Positions 49,400 through 62,386 of a stretch of 64,000 nt of DNA are shown here, in pieces. How positions within the stretch are numbered: the first letter of the stretch is position 1; each line of letters opens with the position of its first letter. Below the pieces are notes generated by a model. That model did not search any database. It saw nothing but the letters and a program-made list of their open reading frames with translations, and had not been told where the DNA came from. Origin of the DNA: Isoperla grammatica (lineage: Eukaryota > Arthropoda > Insecta > Plecoptera > Perlodidae); NCBI GenBank assembly GCA_945910005.1, contig OX246745.1, positions 10,100,436 to 10,164,435 on the forward strand, read 5' to 3'. The translations under genes and the position numbers were made by a program.

Positions 49400-50785
49400 T
49401 ATCTACTCTCGTTCACCTGTTTTTTGGAAGTTCTTAAATTTTAGACGGGATACCGAGTCGTGTATGTTCTCTTTCGTGAAATTACATTTTTTGGTTTTAA
49501 CTTATAACATAACAAGAAACATTTTGGTGTTTTTTTCATTTGCAAACTTACAACGGTTATAATGTTACATGCGTCTAATCTGTTCTAGGGTAACTACAGC
49601 ACACAATCAGACAATCCCATAAAATCTGCACATTTAAGGCGGTATATTCACGTACCTTGTGGAACACCCGATTTTGGTCTGCTAAAATAATTGCTTTAAA
49701 ATTCTTTTACTTTGTACCTCCAAAAAAATCAAAATATTTCATCGTATAAAGAATTTAATGCTCATTGTTTATAAATGGTTTTTTATTCCAAAAAATATTT
49801 CCGTTTCGCATTATGTTTATTATTATGTGTGAACGGTGTCCAGTAACATCACATGACAACAGGTAATTCAGAACATCTAAAAAACGGAAACATTGATTGG
49901 AACAAAGAAACATTCGTATGATAGAGCACTAAGTTTTCTAAAAGACTACACAATTTGATTTACGTTTGGGACAATGTTAATACATTATAAACTTGAAGCA
50001 GTTTTAACAGACCGTAATCTGGAGTTCCGCAGACTAGTTTTATGATGAAAAGGAGGTAACGTTAGCACTGGACACACAAGAAGATGCGATCGAAGACTAT
50101 AGAGAATAGTGTGGAGGCAGCCTAATATAGACATACATTAAATGCAACAGACACTACCGTATACGCGTGCGACATGATACATGATAAACAGTCGTGGAAA
50201 ACTTGAAAGCTGTTTCGTAGCAATGCACGGATTGATTACATAAAACAAACGTGGATAATTTAGAGCACTTGCTGAATCGTCCAACGAACATAATCCTTAC
50301 GAGGGACAAGGATAAAACATCAGTATTACCGTCACCGAAAACAAACAAACAAACAAACAAACAAACAAACAAACAAACAGGACATTCGTCGCACAGAGTT
50401 TGTGTTTTGTTCTAATCACTAACGTTCGTAATTGACGTTAATCCGGTTGAGCGCGAACAACTGTCATACAGGTGTATTTTTCGTTAACACTTTGTTTGCT
50501 CAGCCCCTCCCCCGTTCGCTGTACCACCAGTCTGTAAACATTAGTGTTTCGACGCAGCTATGTAGCAATGATTTGCGCCGACTATGCCTCAATGCGGCGA
50601 GTTTTCAAAATCTAACAACACATTACCAATTTACATTGTCTAGTGTGAAACCTTATTGACTGGCTCAACTCTGGATCAACAATGATTTGCTTATAGCGAT
50701 TCTCTTAGATTTCGCTGAAACTTTGGACGTTGTGGACGTACCAACAGAATACTCGTCGCACATTGTGCTTAGTTCTTATCACTAA
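49400..50785. other. Non-coding stretch with AAAC repeat
   Basis: (AAAC)n at about 50340-50379. No gene recognised. Confidence 0.5.
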
Positions 50786-50793
50786 TAATCCAA

Positions 50794-50994
50794 AGCCCCA
50801 ACCACAAATGTCGGTATCGGGATTGCAATCGCAAATTTGGAAATCGTGAAAAAGTCAAAAAAGTTAACTTACGCATGGTTCTAATGGTGACGTTTACAAT
50901 AAAATCGTAACTATTTAGGATGAGAACATGTACGATTGCAATCCCGATCCCGATTACGATCACGATAACGATGCCGACAATTATGGTTGAGGCT
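50794..50994 (+). mobile_element. Hexamer-iteron MITE, family M1, copy 3
   Basis: Termini AGCCCCAACCACAAATGTCG and the complement of AGCCTCAACCATAATTGTCG. The right subterminal region reads as consecutive hexamers CGATCC, CGATTA, CGATCA, CGATAA, CGATGC. This 201-bp copy is close to a full element. Confidence 0.88.
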
Positions 50995-50999
50995 AAGCT

Positions 51000-53440
51000 A
51001 ATCTTACTCTAATATATGAACAAGTACATTCATATATTGAGTGAACAATGGCGTTTGCGTGGAGAACTTTCGGCCAGAATGTTCGTTTCGTGGAAGTGGT
51101 CGTGGTCGCGTATCAACGCGTAATCCTGGTAATATTTTACCCTCCCTGTAGACAGGAATATGCCATAGCCAAGTGGTCTCGAGTTCACCACATCTTTATC
51201 GCAATACCACCGTGACGGAGCCGAGGCAAGATGCCGACATTTCGTTATCAAAGCTGTGCTTATTTAACATAAGATTTTTAAGTGAGTGCGCTTGAGTTAC
51301 ACTGATAATTAATCTAGGAATCCGAGTTATGAAAAACTAAGAATAATTAGAGGCCTACCCCTTTTGAAATTCCGGCTTGTTCAGTAAGAGTCGGTGGAGG
51401 GGGGGGGGGGGGGGTTGGAGGGGGGGGTGTCACTTGTGGAATTTCTCGATAAATTATTATAATGGCCCACATTCATTAAGTCTATCACAGAGCCAATGTA
51501 ATCGCTCTCTCTCTCTCTCGCTCTCTCTCTCCTTTCATTGAACCAACTCTCTTCTCTCTCAACCCCATTGTGAGTCTCCGGCTGTAACCACTACACCGCT
51601 GGAGAGCTAATATCATTACATCCGCTGCTATCATGAAACCTTAAAGAGAACCATTGACAGTTTCATAGTTTCCATTGAGTGACTAGTGAGTCACGATGCT
51701 TGACATACTAGTATTTTATACTTTTTACTCTGGTCAATGTACGAGGAAGCAAAAAACATTCCTTGACAATGGTGCATTCGGAGTTTGAAGGATGAGAGTT
51801 CTCCTAGTTGGAAATGACCTCGCTTTATAACTCAACTTCTCCCCTTCACCCTACCACCCCTCAACAGCACTTCTCTTTTGTGGCGGTCTTTTCTCCTGGC
51901 TAGTCTTATAATCCTACTTGTCGCTTAAAGGCTAGTTTAAGTTTTTACTTCGGATCTTGTCGCTCTTAATGTACTGGATATGAAAACTTGAAAGCTTAAA
52001 CATTGTTCAAAAGACGCGAAGAGATGTGAAGAAAGAAATAAAGAAAGGTTGCAAGTTTACTGGACGATAAGCAGGACAGTGGATAATATTGTGTCACACT
52101 TATAAGATTTGGGGCTTTCATTTTGAAAGACAAACATAGCATTTATCTAATGATAGAATACCCGTTGAGTGGTTTAGCTATTTCTTGATATAAACTGGAC
52201 CTGAATTGACGAAAATGCTAACTGCTGGTTTTAGCTATTCCTATATAGCGGGATAAATCATCGCTGGGTCTTGCTGCATATTCTCAATCACATCCAACAT
52301 AAGTGCGTGATGTGTTTGAGACTGTATAGTGTATAGAAAGTTAGGTTGCTACAGTGACCTGTTTATGTTTGTGAATGTTGTAGTTTCTGCATTGCGTTTG
52401 AAAGTTGTGATTGTGAGTGAATATTGCAATTGGAAATATTGACTGAGAATACGGTTAAACTGTTTTTCCACACAGCTAGCTAGCTTTCAAATCTTAGTTT
52501 AGAGATATCTCAATTGTTACCTCTACCTTGCAAGCAGCTTGCACCAGTAAATACAACCTCAGAGATAAATAACAATTTCAAGCTGAAAACACAAATACAA
52601 GAAAGCTTTTGAATCAACGCCACTGGCGAAAATGAAAAATACAATTCTAAGCTCAAACCAATAGGAATTGCACTTCAAAGTAGTAACAGTAAAGATAAAG
52701 ATGACTTTACGCAAGTAAGCACAATACGAAGCGTAATTCAGGGAAATAAGTCAGATACATTTTCAAAATTAATTCTTTTTCGTCTGCCATTTCGTGAGTA
52801 ACTTTCACTTTTGGTATTCTTTAGTGGAATGTTGTAGTTTCTGTATTGTGTTTGGAAGTTGTTCTTTCTCCGCATTCTTTGTTTCAACTATTCGAACCCT
52901 CTGCTTATATCCCACGAGTATTTCTCCAGCTTCCAACTTACAACTTTTACGCAAGTTTTTATTTTTTATGTACATTTATTTCTATCTTTTCTCCCAGAAA
53001 ATTCATATTTTCGTGTTTATGTAAAATGTTATCTTTGAAGATGGAAATACTCACTTACCATCGGGAAATGTCTTGAGTTTCCTTTTATATACTATTGCTC
53101 ACTCTGAAACTAGAAAACTAATTTAAACCGAAGAGTTTTCTTCAAAGGCTAGACAGAAATCTACAGAAGTGAGTATGCCAAATTTTCATATCGGTAAATT
53201 TGATTTTTTATTCAACTCATATTTCTACTTTCTCTACCTTTTTTGGCAAGTTATTTGATTACAAAATTAAAATAAATATATAATTCACACGGTATAGCTT
53301 TTATGAGTGGAACCAATTAAGTTTTGTTTACGAGAAACCATATGCTAGAAGTTGGGCGTGGTTTTATATAAAAATAATGACATAATCATTTTTTTTCCAA
53401 TTCACTGTAATGTTTCCATAAACGATTTATATTGAATACA
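51000..53440. other. Non-coding stretch
   Basis: G-run at about 51398-51413 and CT repeat at about 51505-51531. No gene or bounded repeat recognised. The minus frame at 51030-51251 contains a GAACTCGAGACC B-box-like sequence but no convincing SINE. Confidence 0.5.
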
Positions 53441-53446
53441 ATAAAT

Positions 53447-53904
53447 CAGTGCTCGAAATTAACGGCAGCCTGGCAGCCCAAAACGTACTCGGGCTGTCAC
53501 TTGTTAAATTGCACATACAAACAAATTTTTAGTGTTTTTTTTCTAAAATCAAAAGTAAAGTAAAGTCTAAAACCAAGAACGCATCATAGAAGATGACACT
53601 TTTAGCAGCTCAAGCAGCACTGAGTGCTGGAACATGGCAAAATAATCAAGACCATACAATTTATCTTCATTTATTCCATTGTAATTGTATGTCATTATTG
53701 TCATAACATATAAATAAAAGAAAAAAATTACATTTTCTTCACCATAATTAAAAACCAAAAATTGTAATTTCAAATGTTAATAACGTAATAAAACGAAAAT
53801 ATTAAAACAAAAAATAGGGCTATTCAATTCTTAACCGGGCTGCCAAAAACTATAAGACAGTAGCCCGAAGGGCTGCTGTCTATTATTCCTAATTTTGAGC
53901 ACTG
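53447..53904. mobile_element. hAT-type non-autonomous element
   Basis: Inverted termini CAGTGCTCGAAATTA and TAATTTTGAGCACTG, of the CAGTG type typical of hAT elements, with GGCAGCCC / GGGCTGCTG close inside. Flanking octamers CAATAAAT and CTATTAGT agree at five of eight positions, as expected for a decayed 8-bp duplication. The interior has one short minus frame (53567-53773) with no recognised domain. Confidence 0.8.
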
Positions 53905-54183
53905 CTATTAGTAAAAGCGTAACTATTTAAGTTGTACAGCTAGTGGTATTGATTAAAAATGTATAAAATAAATTTGGAATCATTGGCCATAAAAAACTCA
54001 GCTGAAATGGAAAAAGAAAGAGAAGTCAAACGATGTAGACCTAATACCACACAACCAAATTTAAATTAATTTTACTCTTATTAAACTAAGTTTCTTTTTA
54101 GTTCAATGTATTGTTATATTATTATAACCGTTCCCTTAAAAAAGTTACATTATTATATAACTGAATTTCATCGACCATACTCG

Positions 54184-54362
54184 ATGATGATGATATTTAG
54201 TGGTTTTACGACACATATTTTTGCAACGAGGCTAATCGAGACCATGAGTGGGTGATTATGATGACGAAAATACGCCACATGACATCCATGCCCAAGCCAG
54301 GATTCGAACCTGGAACGCAGAGACCGCGGTTTACTAGACCAACGCCTAATTGACCTCGGCCA
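54184..54362 (-). mobile_element. tRNA-derived SINE, family S2
   Basis: On the minus strand, GCCGAGGTCAATTAGGCGTT starts a tRNA-like head with B box GGTTCGAATCC and an imperfectly paired acceptor stem. A body follows with ATGGTCTCGATTAGCCTCG and a 3' end GTGTCGTAAAACCACTAAAT running into ATCATCATC. It differs from family S1 in body and tail. The tRNA-like part is well preserved, but lacks full arm pairing. Confidence 0.8.
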
Positions 54363-54634
54363 GCTGCACGTAGAGTTTAAGCTTAAAAATTAACATCAGT
54401 CTCATATCGCTACAGGATCTCAAAAGAATTTAAATAATAAGGTCATATTACATAAAACATCATTGAAACCATTCAAACGGAACATTAAATCAACCCCCCT
54501 CCCTCACCCTCACCCCTACCTTTGTATTATGAACGTGTCCATCCTGTTCTGGTATTTCATCGCCGAGACGAGGCGAGCGTGTTACGAGCACAGCGTTACG
54601 GCGTGGTCATAAGTACACAACTACACTGTGGAGC

Positions 54635-54665
54635 GTCGTGGGGGGAGGGGGGGGGGGGGGCAGAG
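54635..54665 (+). repeat. G-rich homopolymer tract
   Basis: Runs of 6 to 12 G. A similar G-run is at about 54862-54871. Both can form G-quadruplexes in principle. Confidence 0.9.
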
Positions 54666-55076
54666 GGCTGGAAGGGGATCTAGTCATTAATTAAGCTCTC
54701 TAAATGTAAATTGAAGTATTTAAAAACATTGATTTGCTTAAATTGATTCTACAACGGCATATTTCAGCAGAAACCCATGGCGTGGTCAAAAGTTCATCCC
54801 ACGACTGAGGTAATGACAGCGGGAAAGTCGAGCGCAACAGACCACAGACCAACAAAAGGAGAGGGGGGGGGGTACCTTACCCAGAACAACGGAACGTGAT
54901 GTGGATGGACTGAAATAAGGGTTTTGGGAAGGGAGAAATATGACAGTACAGATGTTGTGGCTTTGTTTTGAAAATATTGTACAGATTAATTTATGGTACA
55001 ATCCTGCTAGCGTACTCTTAGCCTTGACCAGATAAACATACGGTATGTCGAAGCGATTTGCGCGTGTCAGTGACGG

Positions 55077-55185
55077 CTATGTTGCTTATGTTCCTTGTCC
55101 CAGCGTCTTATCAGCTGAAGTGTCTAGGCTATGCTTCTCATGTTCCTCGTCCCAGCGTCTTATCAGCTCAAGTGCCGCCCCGCAC
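55077..55185 (+). repeat. 52-bp tandem duplication
   Basis: CTTATGTTCCTTGTCCCAGC and GTCTTATCAGCT recur 52 bp later (CAGCGTC at 55101 and 55153). Confidence 0.8.
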
Positions 55186-56589
55186 GGCCTTATCAGTTAC
55201 AAACGGCAGTCACAAAGGGTGACCTACTATTCTGATACCTAGTTAACCTTTCAACCTTATTTGAAATCCTTGAAAGACATGACAAAATGAACAAAATACA
55301 CATATTCTTTATTAAAAAAATTTCATATATGTAAGCATTCATAAAATGTTCACCATCGTAATATGAATGTGTGGAATAATTCTTCAAGACCCGCGCGCTT
55401 ATGTTAGTACAGCACACACTATCTGGAAACAAAGGGTACCGTCGCTTTGAAAGGGTTGTTCTTCGGCATTGAGTGGCAGACAGCTGCATATGCATATACA
55501 ATCTAAATCCAACCCTTGCTTTGACAAGGCGAATAACATAACACTCTTTGATATACTTCGGTGGAGTATCTCCATTATGAACAAAAATTTCATGTTGAAG
55601 GTAGATCTATTGGGGCTGTCTAACCAGTTCTTTTAATTAAACACGTCTGTTTTTCATTTTTGATGTGTGATTTTCCAATACAAGTGGAACAGTCATGTAG
55701 TAAGATGTTTTATAGTTGGTGTGAATAATAGAAAGAATAAGGTATGATTCTCAAGGTCCGGGGTGGTATAAAACCACTTGTTTACCGGCATGTTTGGAAC
55801 GTTGTATTAAATGTAACCTAAACAAAAAACACTCTCGGAAACCCAACGCTGAAAGGAACTATCGCGGAGTGTAACTGTTGGTGTATTTAATCTTGGCGAA
55901 CTGCATGACCGACTTAAAAAACAGGATCAAGTTTAGAAAAGTAAACAATTAGGAGAGTTTTAGAGGATATTCAGTGTCTAAAGTAAGGCACCGAATTCTC
56001 TTCGGAAATGTAACTATCTATCTTTCTCTGATGAGAAATAGCTCAGTGTTTAATTGTGAGAGCAAAGCAATGGCAATGTCAAAAGTCCTGAATTTAAGTT
56101 TATTTCCCTGAAATTGATATTCTCATTTGAAAAATAAATAAACTTTTAATTAACAACAACGCAAACAACAATCTAACATTCATGGTAAGAGAACACTGCT
56201 TTAAAGTATAAAAGTTTAAACGGAGTATTTTCTGGCTCACCAAATGATCAAGATATGCTCCCAGATGAATTGCCATCGTTACAACAAAGTATTGAATATA
56301 ATCTTGACCTTTCTACGACTCATTTTTATTCGTATCCGAGCGCTCAAGCGAAACACGATTCTGTTTTTTACCGACGTATTTTTTTACTCGCACTAACCGT
56401 TTTTAATGGTTTCCCGTTACGAAAGTTGCGAAGTTTTCTTAACCGACGTTCCTTTTTATTGGCATTTCTTTTACCAGACATTGGTTTAAACATATCAATC
56501 ACAGAAAGTTCATGGATGGTTAGATCACAATGGCGCGCTTGACCGTCTACTCCATCCATCCACGTATATCCTTGCGACTCCAGCAAACA

Positions 56590-56692
56590 TACCTTACGAC
56601 GTCCACATGTTAACGACGTCACATTTCTACGATGTTTACATGTTAACGATGTTCACATGTTTACGCCGTCACATGTTTACGACTTGAACTTT
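56590..56692. repeat. Short minisatellite of CACATGTTTACGACGT units
   Basis: About five diverged units of roughly 18-25 bp built on ACGACGTCACATGTTAACG. Confidence 0.75.
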
Positions 56693-57159
56693 CTATCACA
56701 AAAGAAACATGATGGAAGTAACTTGGTTCAAATTTTAATAAAGATTGATAATTGAAAGCTTGTACCAGAATTGATTTCGCATTGAGGTCGAGGGCTCGGT
56801 CGAGGGTATATGACTGACTAAGAGTTATTCTGTCATATTACTCACAATGAAATGAATTGTGTGGTCTAGTGGAGAATTCAGTCCATTCCACTTTACTATA
56901 GTCTATCTATCCATCTTTATCTTATCTTATCTTATCTTGTTATTTTTGTATTTTTTACATTGTATTCATTGTTATCGGGAAACATTCTGCTACAGAGAGT
57001 TTAATTCATAGTAGCCTATACCGTGTTCGTCTTGTGGAAATCATTCCGTATCAGAAGTAATCTTTATCCTGTCGGTTCGCCCCATATGTGCTCATTCATA
57101 GTGTGTAGGTAGGGACACTTGATTAACACGGAACTGAGCTAACCGCCAGTTAACCATTA

Positions 57160-57685
57160 GGTTCGTTTGTTTTACCTACACTGACTTACACTTTACACTA
57201 GTGTAGGCTCATTCACTGTAAAAGGCGTTTGGGTATTAAGTATAGCGAAGTGTAGGGCGTTCGTTTTACCTCAGTGCCACACTTTGAGTAGCACTTTGAT
57301 TTTCGGCTCATGCAGCTAGTGGTGTAATTAAAAGGCCACAAACAATTGTTTCAGTTAAAAATAAGATCACTTATCATGAAAAGAGCATTCTATTTTTTTA
57401 CCGATGGTAAAACCGTAGCACTTTTATAATAAATTAACGCATTTAAAATTGATAGCAAATGTATATTAAGCTTCGTTTGGACTATATACAGAAAAAAGTG
57501 AGCGTGCACACCATAACCTCAAAACGTAGGTAAGTTAGTGTCAAGCATGTAACGTGTAGACAAAAGGCGTTTTATTATTCTGGGTGACGCGTAGCAAAAT
57601 CAAGTGTAAAAGCCTACAATTGCTTTGGCCTACACTCATTTACACGTTACACTACACTATGCATGTAAAACAAACAAACCGACTA
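57160..57685. mobile_element. Probable foldback element, TIRs of about 50 bp
   Basis: Left GGTTCGTTTGTTTTACCTAC ... CTAGTGTAGG is inverted at the right as CCTACACTCATTTACACGTT ... GTAAAACAAACAAACC. The arms are diverged and no target duplication is clear. Confidence 0.5.
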
Positions 57686-58476
57686 CCACACATGAGACGC
57701 CACTGCAGAAACCGCCTTGTCTTAGACCGTATTATACGGCGCGTAGCACATATAGAAGTAGTAATAATAACCAAGTGTATTCGTGAATGAGGCCTCTACC
57801 ACCCAGGGTTGAGAGGTCGTAATTGTTCGTTATTGATATCCTTATGAACTGCTTCGACTAAACGAAGGAAAGACAGCCGCGGTCTGGCTAAGCTGCAAAT
57901 ATATTTTCGTACAAGGGATAGAAGCTAATTTGTATTTTGGCGGATGTCCACAATCCTCGGAAATCTATGATAATGGAGAGAGGAAGGGGTGTCCAACCCT
58001 AAACACGACGTGCGCGACATGTATGTCTCAAGGGAAGAATGCTCTGTGACATTTATTGCATTCTCTAGAGTTGTTTATGATGTATAAATAAATAGGTTGG
58101 CCGTTTGACTATAGGAAATACGGTGGATTATTCCCTGATTGTAGTTTCTGATTGTTTACTATCTTCGTGTTGATTCTAGTTGGGATTTGTGATTTTTCAT
58201 TATTGTCTGGCTTCTTTCCTATTCTTCTTACTTATCCTTTTTCTTATGTTCTTATCATTGCCTTTTCTTCTTCAATTTACTCCGTGAAGGACCTCTGTTT
58301 AATAATCTGTATGTACATGCATGTGTACCAAATAGGATTCTCAAACACACGGACAGAAATTACAACAGTTTCGTTTGAAAGAGATCACGTACCTATTTTG
58401 GTGCCCAATACCTGATTGCTGTGATGACTTTGAGACAGTGGTTCACGGAACTTACATTGATTGCTGCTTGGTGCAT

Positions 58477-58815
58477 TTATTTATTTATTTATTTATTTAA
58501 TGTCTATCCTATTCAGTTATAAAAACTGATTTACAAAGGAGGACCTTAAATAAAACTAAGCTATGCAAACAATGAATAGTTATGAAATCATAAATAACAA
58601 TAACAATAAAACAAAACAAACTACTGAACTATATAAAAATATAATCAATAACAAGAAAACATAATTGAGAAATGAAATAAAATCAAATGAAGTGGTAATT
58701 CAACATATTAAAAAATAAAAATAGAAGTATGCAAATAAGAAAGAACATGAAGAAACAAAAAAATTGTGGGAAAAAATTAATATATAAATATATATATATA
58801 AAAGTAAAAAAAAAG
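58477..58815 (+). repeat. Dispersed repeat R1, copy 2
   Basis: Nearly identical to 684-1040: TTTA repeats, TTAATGTCTATCCTATTCAG, then AAATAAAACTAAGCTATGCA and CAAATGAAGTGGTAATTCAA. The purine-rich 3' end continues into the heptamer array at 58820. Confidence 0.9.
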
Positions 58816-58819
58816 AAAA

Positions 58820-59012
58820 AAAAGAAGAAAGAAAAGAAAAAAGAAAAAAAGAAAAAAAAAGAAAAAAGAAAAAAGAAAAAAGAAAAAAGAAAAAAGAAAA
58901 AAGAAAAAAGAAAAAAGAAAAAAGAAAAAAGAAAAAAGAAAAAAGAAAAAAGAAAAAAGAAAAAAGAAAAAAGAAAAAAGAAAAAAGAAAAAAGAAAAAA
59001 GAAAAAAGAAAA
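58820..59012. repeat. (GAAAAAA)n heptanucleotide array
   Basis: About 25 G-plus-six-A units following the A/G tail of R1. The long Lys/Glu/Arg frame here is an artefact. R1 copy 1 has only a short A/G tail, so the array grew in this copy. Confidence 0.95.
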
Positions 59013-59589
59013 GCATGATCAGCTTAGTTGTACATACACGTTCTTTGAAACATATGTTATCCCTCTAAGCAAAATCCCGACGTCACATGACCTATTTGTC
59101 GAGTACGTCGTTAAACAACAAATTATTGATCAATCTAAATGCCGGTCTTACAATCTCCTAATAAGAGAGTTATTTGTAGCAATTAAGCTATTTGGAGGGT
59201 TTCAAGGGTTTCGATTGGTGGTTGCAATGAAGAAAACAAGCTATTCGACGAACACGTAGTTATTGGCACATTGTAAGACTGGACCTAAGCAAAATAACGT
59301 ACAACAAAATAACACATCGCTTTGTTTTCTGCGTTGGAAAATCCTTACGCGTACAAAAATCCTCAAAATGTTATAAAAAGTGAATTGTCTAAGTTGATAG
59401 AATCCACCACTTGTGCGGCGCGTCAAGCGAACACTTTGTGCTGTCTTTGTCGCTTCCGTCTGACAGGCACGCATTGAAAGAAGTTGCGTCAAGATAGAAG
59501 ACACGCACGTCTAGAAGGAGATAAGATTTAGAACGAGCGATAGAACCGAGGCAAATCAAGTCATATTTAGTGAAGCTGCGCCCGCTATT

Positions 59590-59675
59590 GTGCGGTATTG
59601 TATGTGCGTGTAAGTGACGTCACAATTGTAGCCGGCCGGCGAGCGAGCTGATACGACGTCACATGGCTGACAGGA
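59590..59675. promoter_or_regulatory. CpG-rich patch with CRE motifs
   Basis: GTGACGTCAC (full CRE, 59614-59623), GCCGGCCGGCGAGCGAGC and CGACGTCACATGG lie within 80 bp of otherwise AT-rich DNA. It could be an enhancer or promoter; no first exon is recognised nearby. Confidence 0.25.
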
Positions 59676-60070
59676 TACAAGTTAATTCACATATACCTTG
59701 ACGGCCAGGGCAGATCTACTTAAAATTTGTGTTTTGTCATATTAGAAAAGCAGTACCATATTTTGTGATTTTCGTCACTTTTTCTGTTTATCTTCTTTGC
59801 ACATTGTATGAATAAGCACCTTTGCATATTACTAAGAATGTGACGCTTAATGACGCTGATGAACTCGCGTGTTTGAAAATATTCCACTGAAATGAAGTTC
59901 ATTTCACCACAGAAACGAGTTCTAAGTTCGAGTACCTTTGGATACTGAATTTTGATTTATTAAAGTGAGTGTTGTCGTCTATCCGAGTATTTTATTGAGT
60001 ATTCTATAACAAAAATACGCGAGCGATTGATGTTTCTCCCTTTATTATACAGTTCAGCTGAGTCTATTAC

Positions 60071-60184
60071 CTTGATGGAGGGGACAAACATTGTATCACC
60101 TGAATAAGGATAATTCCTTACAACAGGAATATCTCCTACTTGTTCTATAATGAATGTCATCATTTGATCTGCGTCATCGGAAGA
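60071..60184 (-). CDS. Candidate internal exon, unidentified gene
   Basis: On the minus strand a 114-bp segment lies between an acceptor (GATATGTTTCAG before 60184) and a donor (ATCAAG|GTAATAGACT after 60071). It is phase 0 at both ends and encodes 38 residues without a stop, beginning SSDDADQMMTFIIEQVG, then DIPVVRNYPYSGD and ending TMFVPSIK. Residue use is balanced, unlike the Lys/Asn/Phe-rich chance frames elsewhere in the window, and both splice sites are good. The family is not recognised: no catalytic motif or membrane segment is visible. No partner exon was identified in the window, as expected if introns are long. It could also be a chance frame or a retained fragment of a mobile element. 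Confidence 0.45.
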
Positions 60185-60199
60185 CTGAAACATATCATA

Positions 60200-61220
60200 A
60201 TGTCATAATGTTCTTTTAATGTTTCGTGACATAGATTAATAGCACAAGCTATTTTAAGCGTCCATCGCTAGAATGAAGACAGCATGTCCTAGATATGGTT
60301 TATTTAGTTCCTTGTACAAAGTTTACTACCTACGGCAAAAAATGATAAAAGCGTAGTTCATGACATCCTAACCGACGACGGTCATTTCGTGTAGTTATAT
60401 GAAATAGATAAAGACACACATAAGTGCGTTGTGTGTTACGCTACGGATGATGGATACAACTTCACAAGAATATAAAGCGTTATTGAATCTTTATGACGCC
60501 ATTTAAAATCAAATTATTTTATTTCGTTTAAATATTTTTGAAGTTTGGACAACATTATAGAATTTTTAAAGTGTTATGTTTGAAAGAAATAGGACCATTT
60601 CAATGAAGTCTCATTTACTGCTTTTTTTAAATTAAACGAGGCCAAAAAAAAATATTTTTTTCACTTCGGAAACACCATTTAAAGTGAACATAACAATTTC
60701 AGAGTTTTCATTAAACTTACCGTTTTCAATGTAACAAGAAAAAAACACACGTACTTCGCTCGATTTTGATTCCTCATATTCATAACGCTTAACATCAAAT
60801 AATAACAAAAATACATCACAATGTTTTGCAACATTGATTGTGATTTTGATGATGTCTATATTGAATAATTGAGATGATTTTGTGACAATGGGGTAAATGA
60901 TGATAGTTTTTAAGAACTTTAAGTGGGCGTAAGTGCAAAAGAGAGACTATGAAAATAATGTATCGTTTTCAGGTACAGCACATTTACGAATTAGTTGATA
61001 AAGAGGAGACAGCCACTGCATATCAAACCTTAACTTTTACAATCGGTTTTAATCATATTATCATGTTTGTTTTATTTTTAAGCTGTTATTTTAATCATAT
61101 ACTTTCATGATGTGGTACTATATCAAGCAGCCAACATAAAATACGAGATAGCCAAACGCGTATTTTACTACATTGAAAATCAAAACTCATCTTTCACTTG
61201 AATATCTCTCTTCACTGGTC
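60200..61220. other. Non-coding stretch
   Basis: AT-rich; no gene or bounded repeat seen. Confidence 0.5.
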
Positions 61221-61224
61221 AGCT

Positions 61225-61350
61225 TTTACCACATAGAAGGCCGAGACTGGTGCAGACAGGACAGCCCTTCGATGAATAAATAAATCAAATCAAATAAAAA
61301 TGTTTAAATCGGTATTTATAGTTACCCACTCAGTTACAAGAAACTGATTT
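61225..61350 (+). repeat. LINE-tail-like segment plus R1-related motif
   Basis: GCAGACAGGACAGCCCTTCG and ATGAATAAATAAAT form a tail-like end. ACCCACTCAGTTACAAGAAA and CTGATTTGCC then match the motif shared by R1 (745-770) and 20157-20190. Confidence 0.4.
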
Positions 61351-62386
61351 GCCTTCACTGTAAAAATACTAGTATTAATATTTAATAGATAAATAACACG
61401 CTAAAATTAAAAACGCATTTGACTATCACTATCAACAACAATATCAACCATTATACAGTGACATCACTTATATAAGTATGTATGTATATCTATGTTTACT
61501 TCGTATAACATAAAATCCCGCTTCATTGAAAGCTGGTCGACTCTTCCCCCCCCCCCCCTCCATCAAACTATTCAGCAAACAATTCAATACTACTCAAACA
61601 TAATTAGCATTGTCAAGTCTCTTGCACACATCCCTAGACTTAGCTTTTTGTTTTGCTCCGGAAAGTTTGCAAGACTGATAATTTATAATGTTATTTCCCA
61701 AGAACTTTACTGGCTGAACAACACAAACAGTAAAATGCATTCAAGAAATAATACTCTAAGCGCATCTATTGTGCGAGGTTTCACGGGAGTAACTAAGGTT
61801 AACTCTTCTCGGGCTAATGGACGCTTTAGATTATAAACTTAGAAGACAGATACAGAAAATGCAACCTTGACAAGTAACAGTGGTCTTTGTGGTGGTGGCA
61901 ATTATAGTTTATTTACTTTTATCGATGAAAGAGACTTTTTTGCTGAAATCGAATGGGAAGCTATTAACATATTTTGGTTATGTCTTCGTTATGCATGGGC
62001 TAATCATATAAAACTAAGTATATGCAAAATAACTATATGGTCAATTGTACCAAAACAACTTGACAGAAACCAAATAAATGTAAGAAAATGAGAACTTATG
62101 ACGATAGTAACGATAAAGTGATCCACTTGACATCTCATCAGTAATCACTAATTACATGTCTTAGAAATGGTTTCAAGATTTTGATGAGTGGAAATTATAC
62201 ATTGCAAATGCAAAGGTTTGGTTACTTTTGTTTAAAAAAAATCAATCTGCTTTTCTGCCAGTTAAAATAATGGAATATAATTGGAGCTAAAGGAGTTCAG
62301 ACTTATTTTTTATTTTATATTATGTTAAATTCTCTAGTTCCCTTCCGAAAAGCACCTCATTATAATATTTTACATATGTTGGCTTA

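Noticed and set aside
54290..54362. Possible functional tRNA gene on the minus strand
   Set aside because: The B box is good, but the arms pair imperfectly and a SINE body with an ATC tail follows, so it is a SINE head.
56255..56542. 95-codon plus-strand frame
   Set aside because: It looked slightly protein-like at its start, but has no recognised domain, no splice context and an equally long frame on the other strand.
58729..59259. 176-codon Lys/Glu/Arg-rich frame
   Set aside because: It is the heptamer array (GAAAAAA)n plus chance flanks, not a gene.
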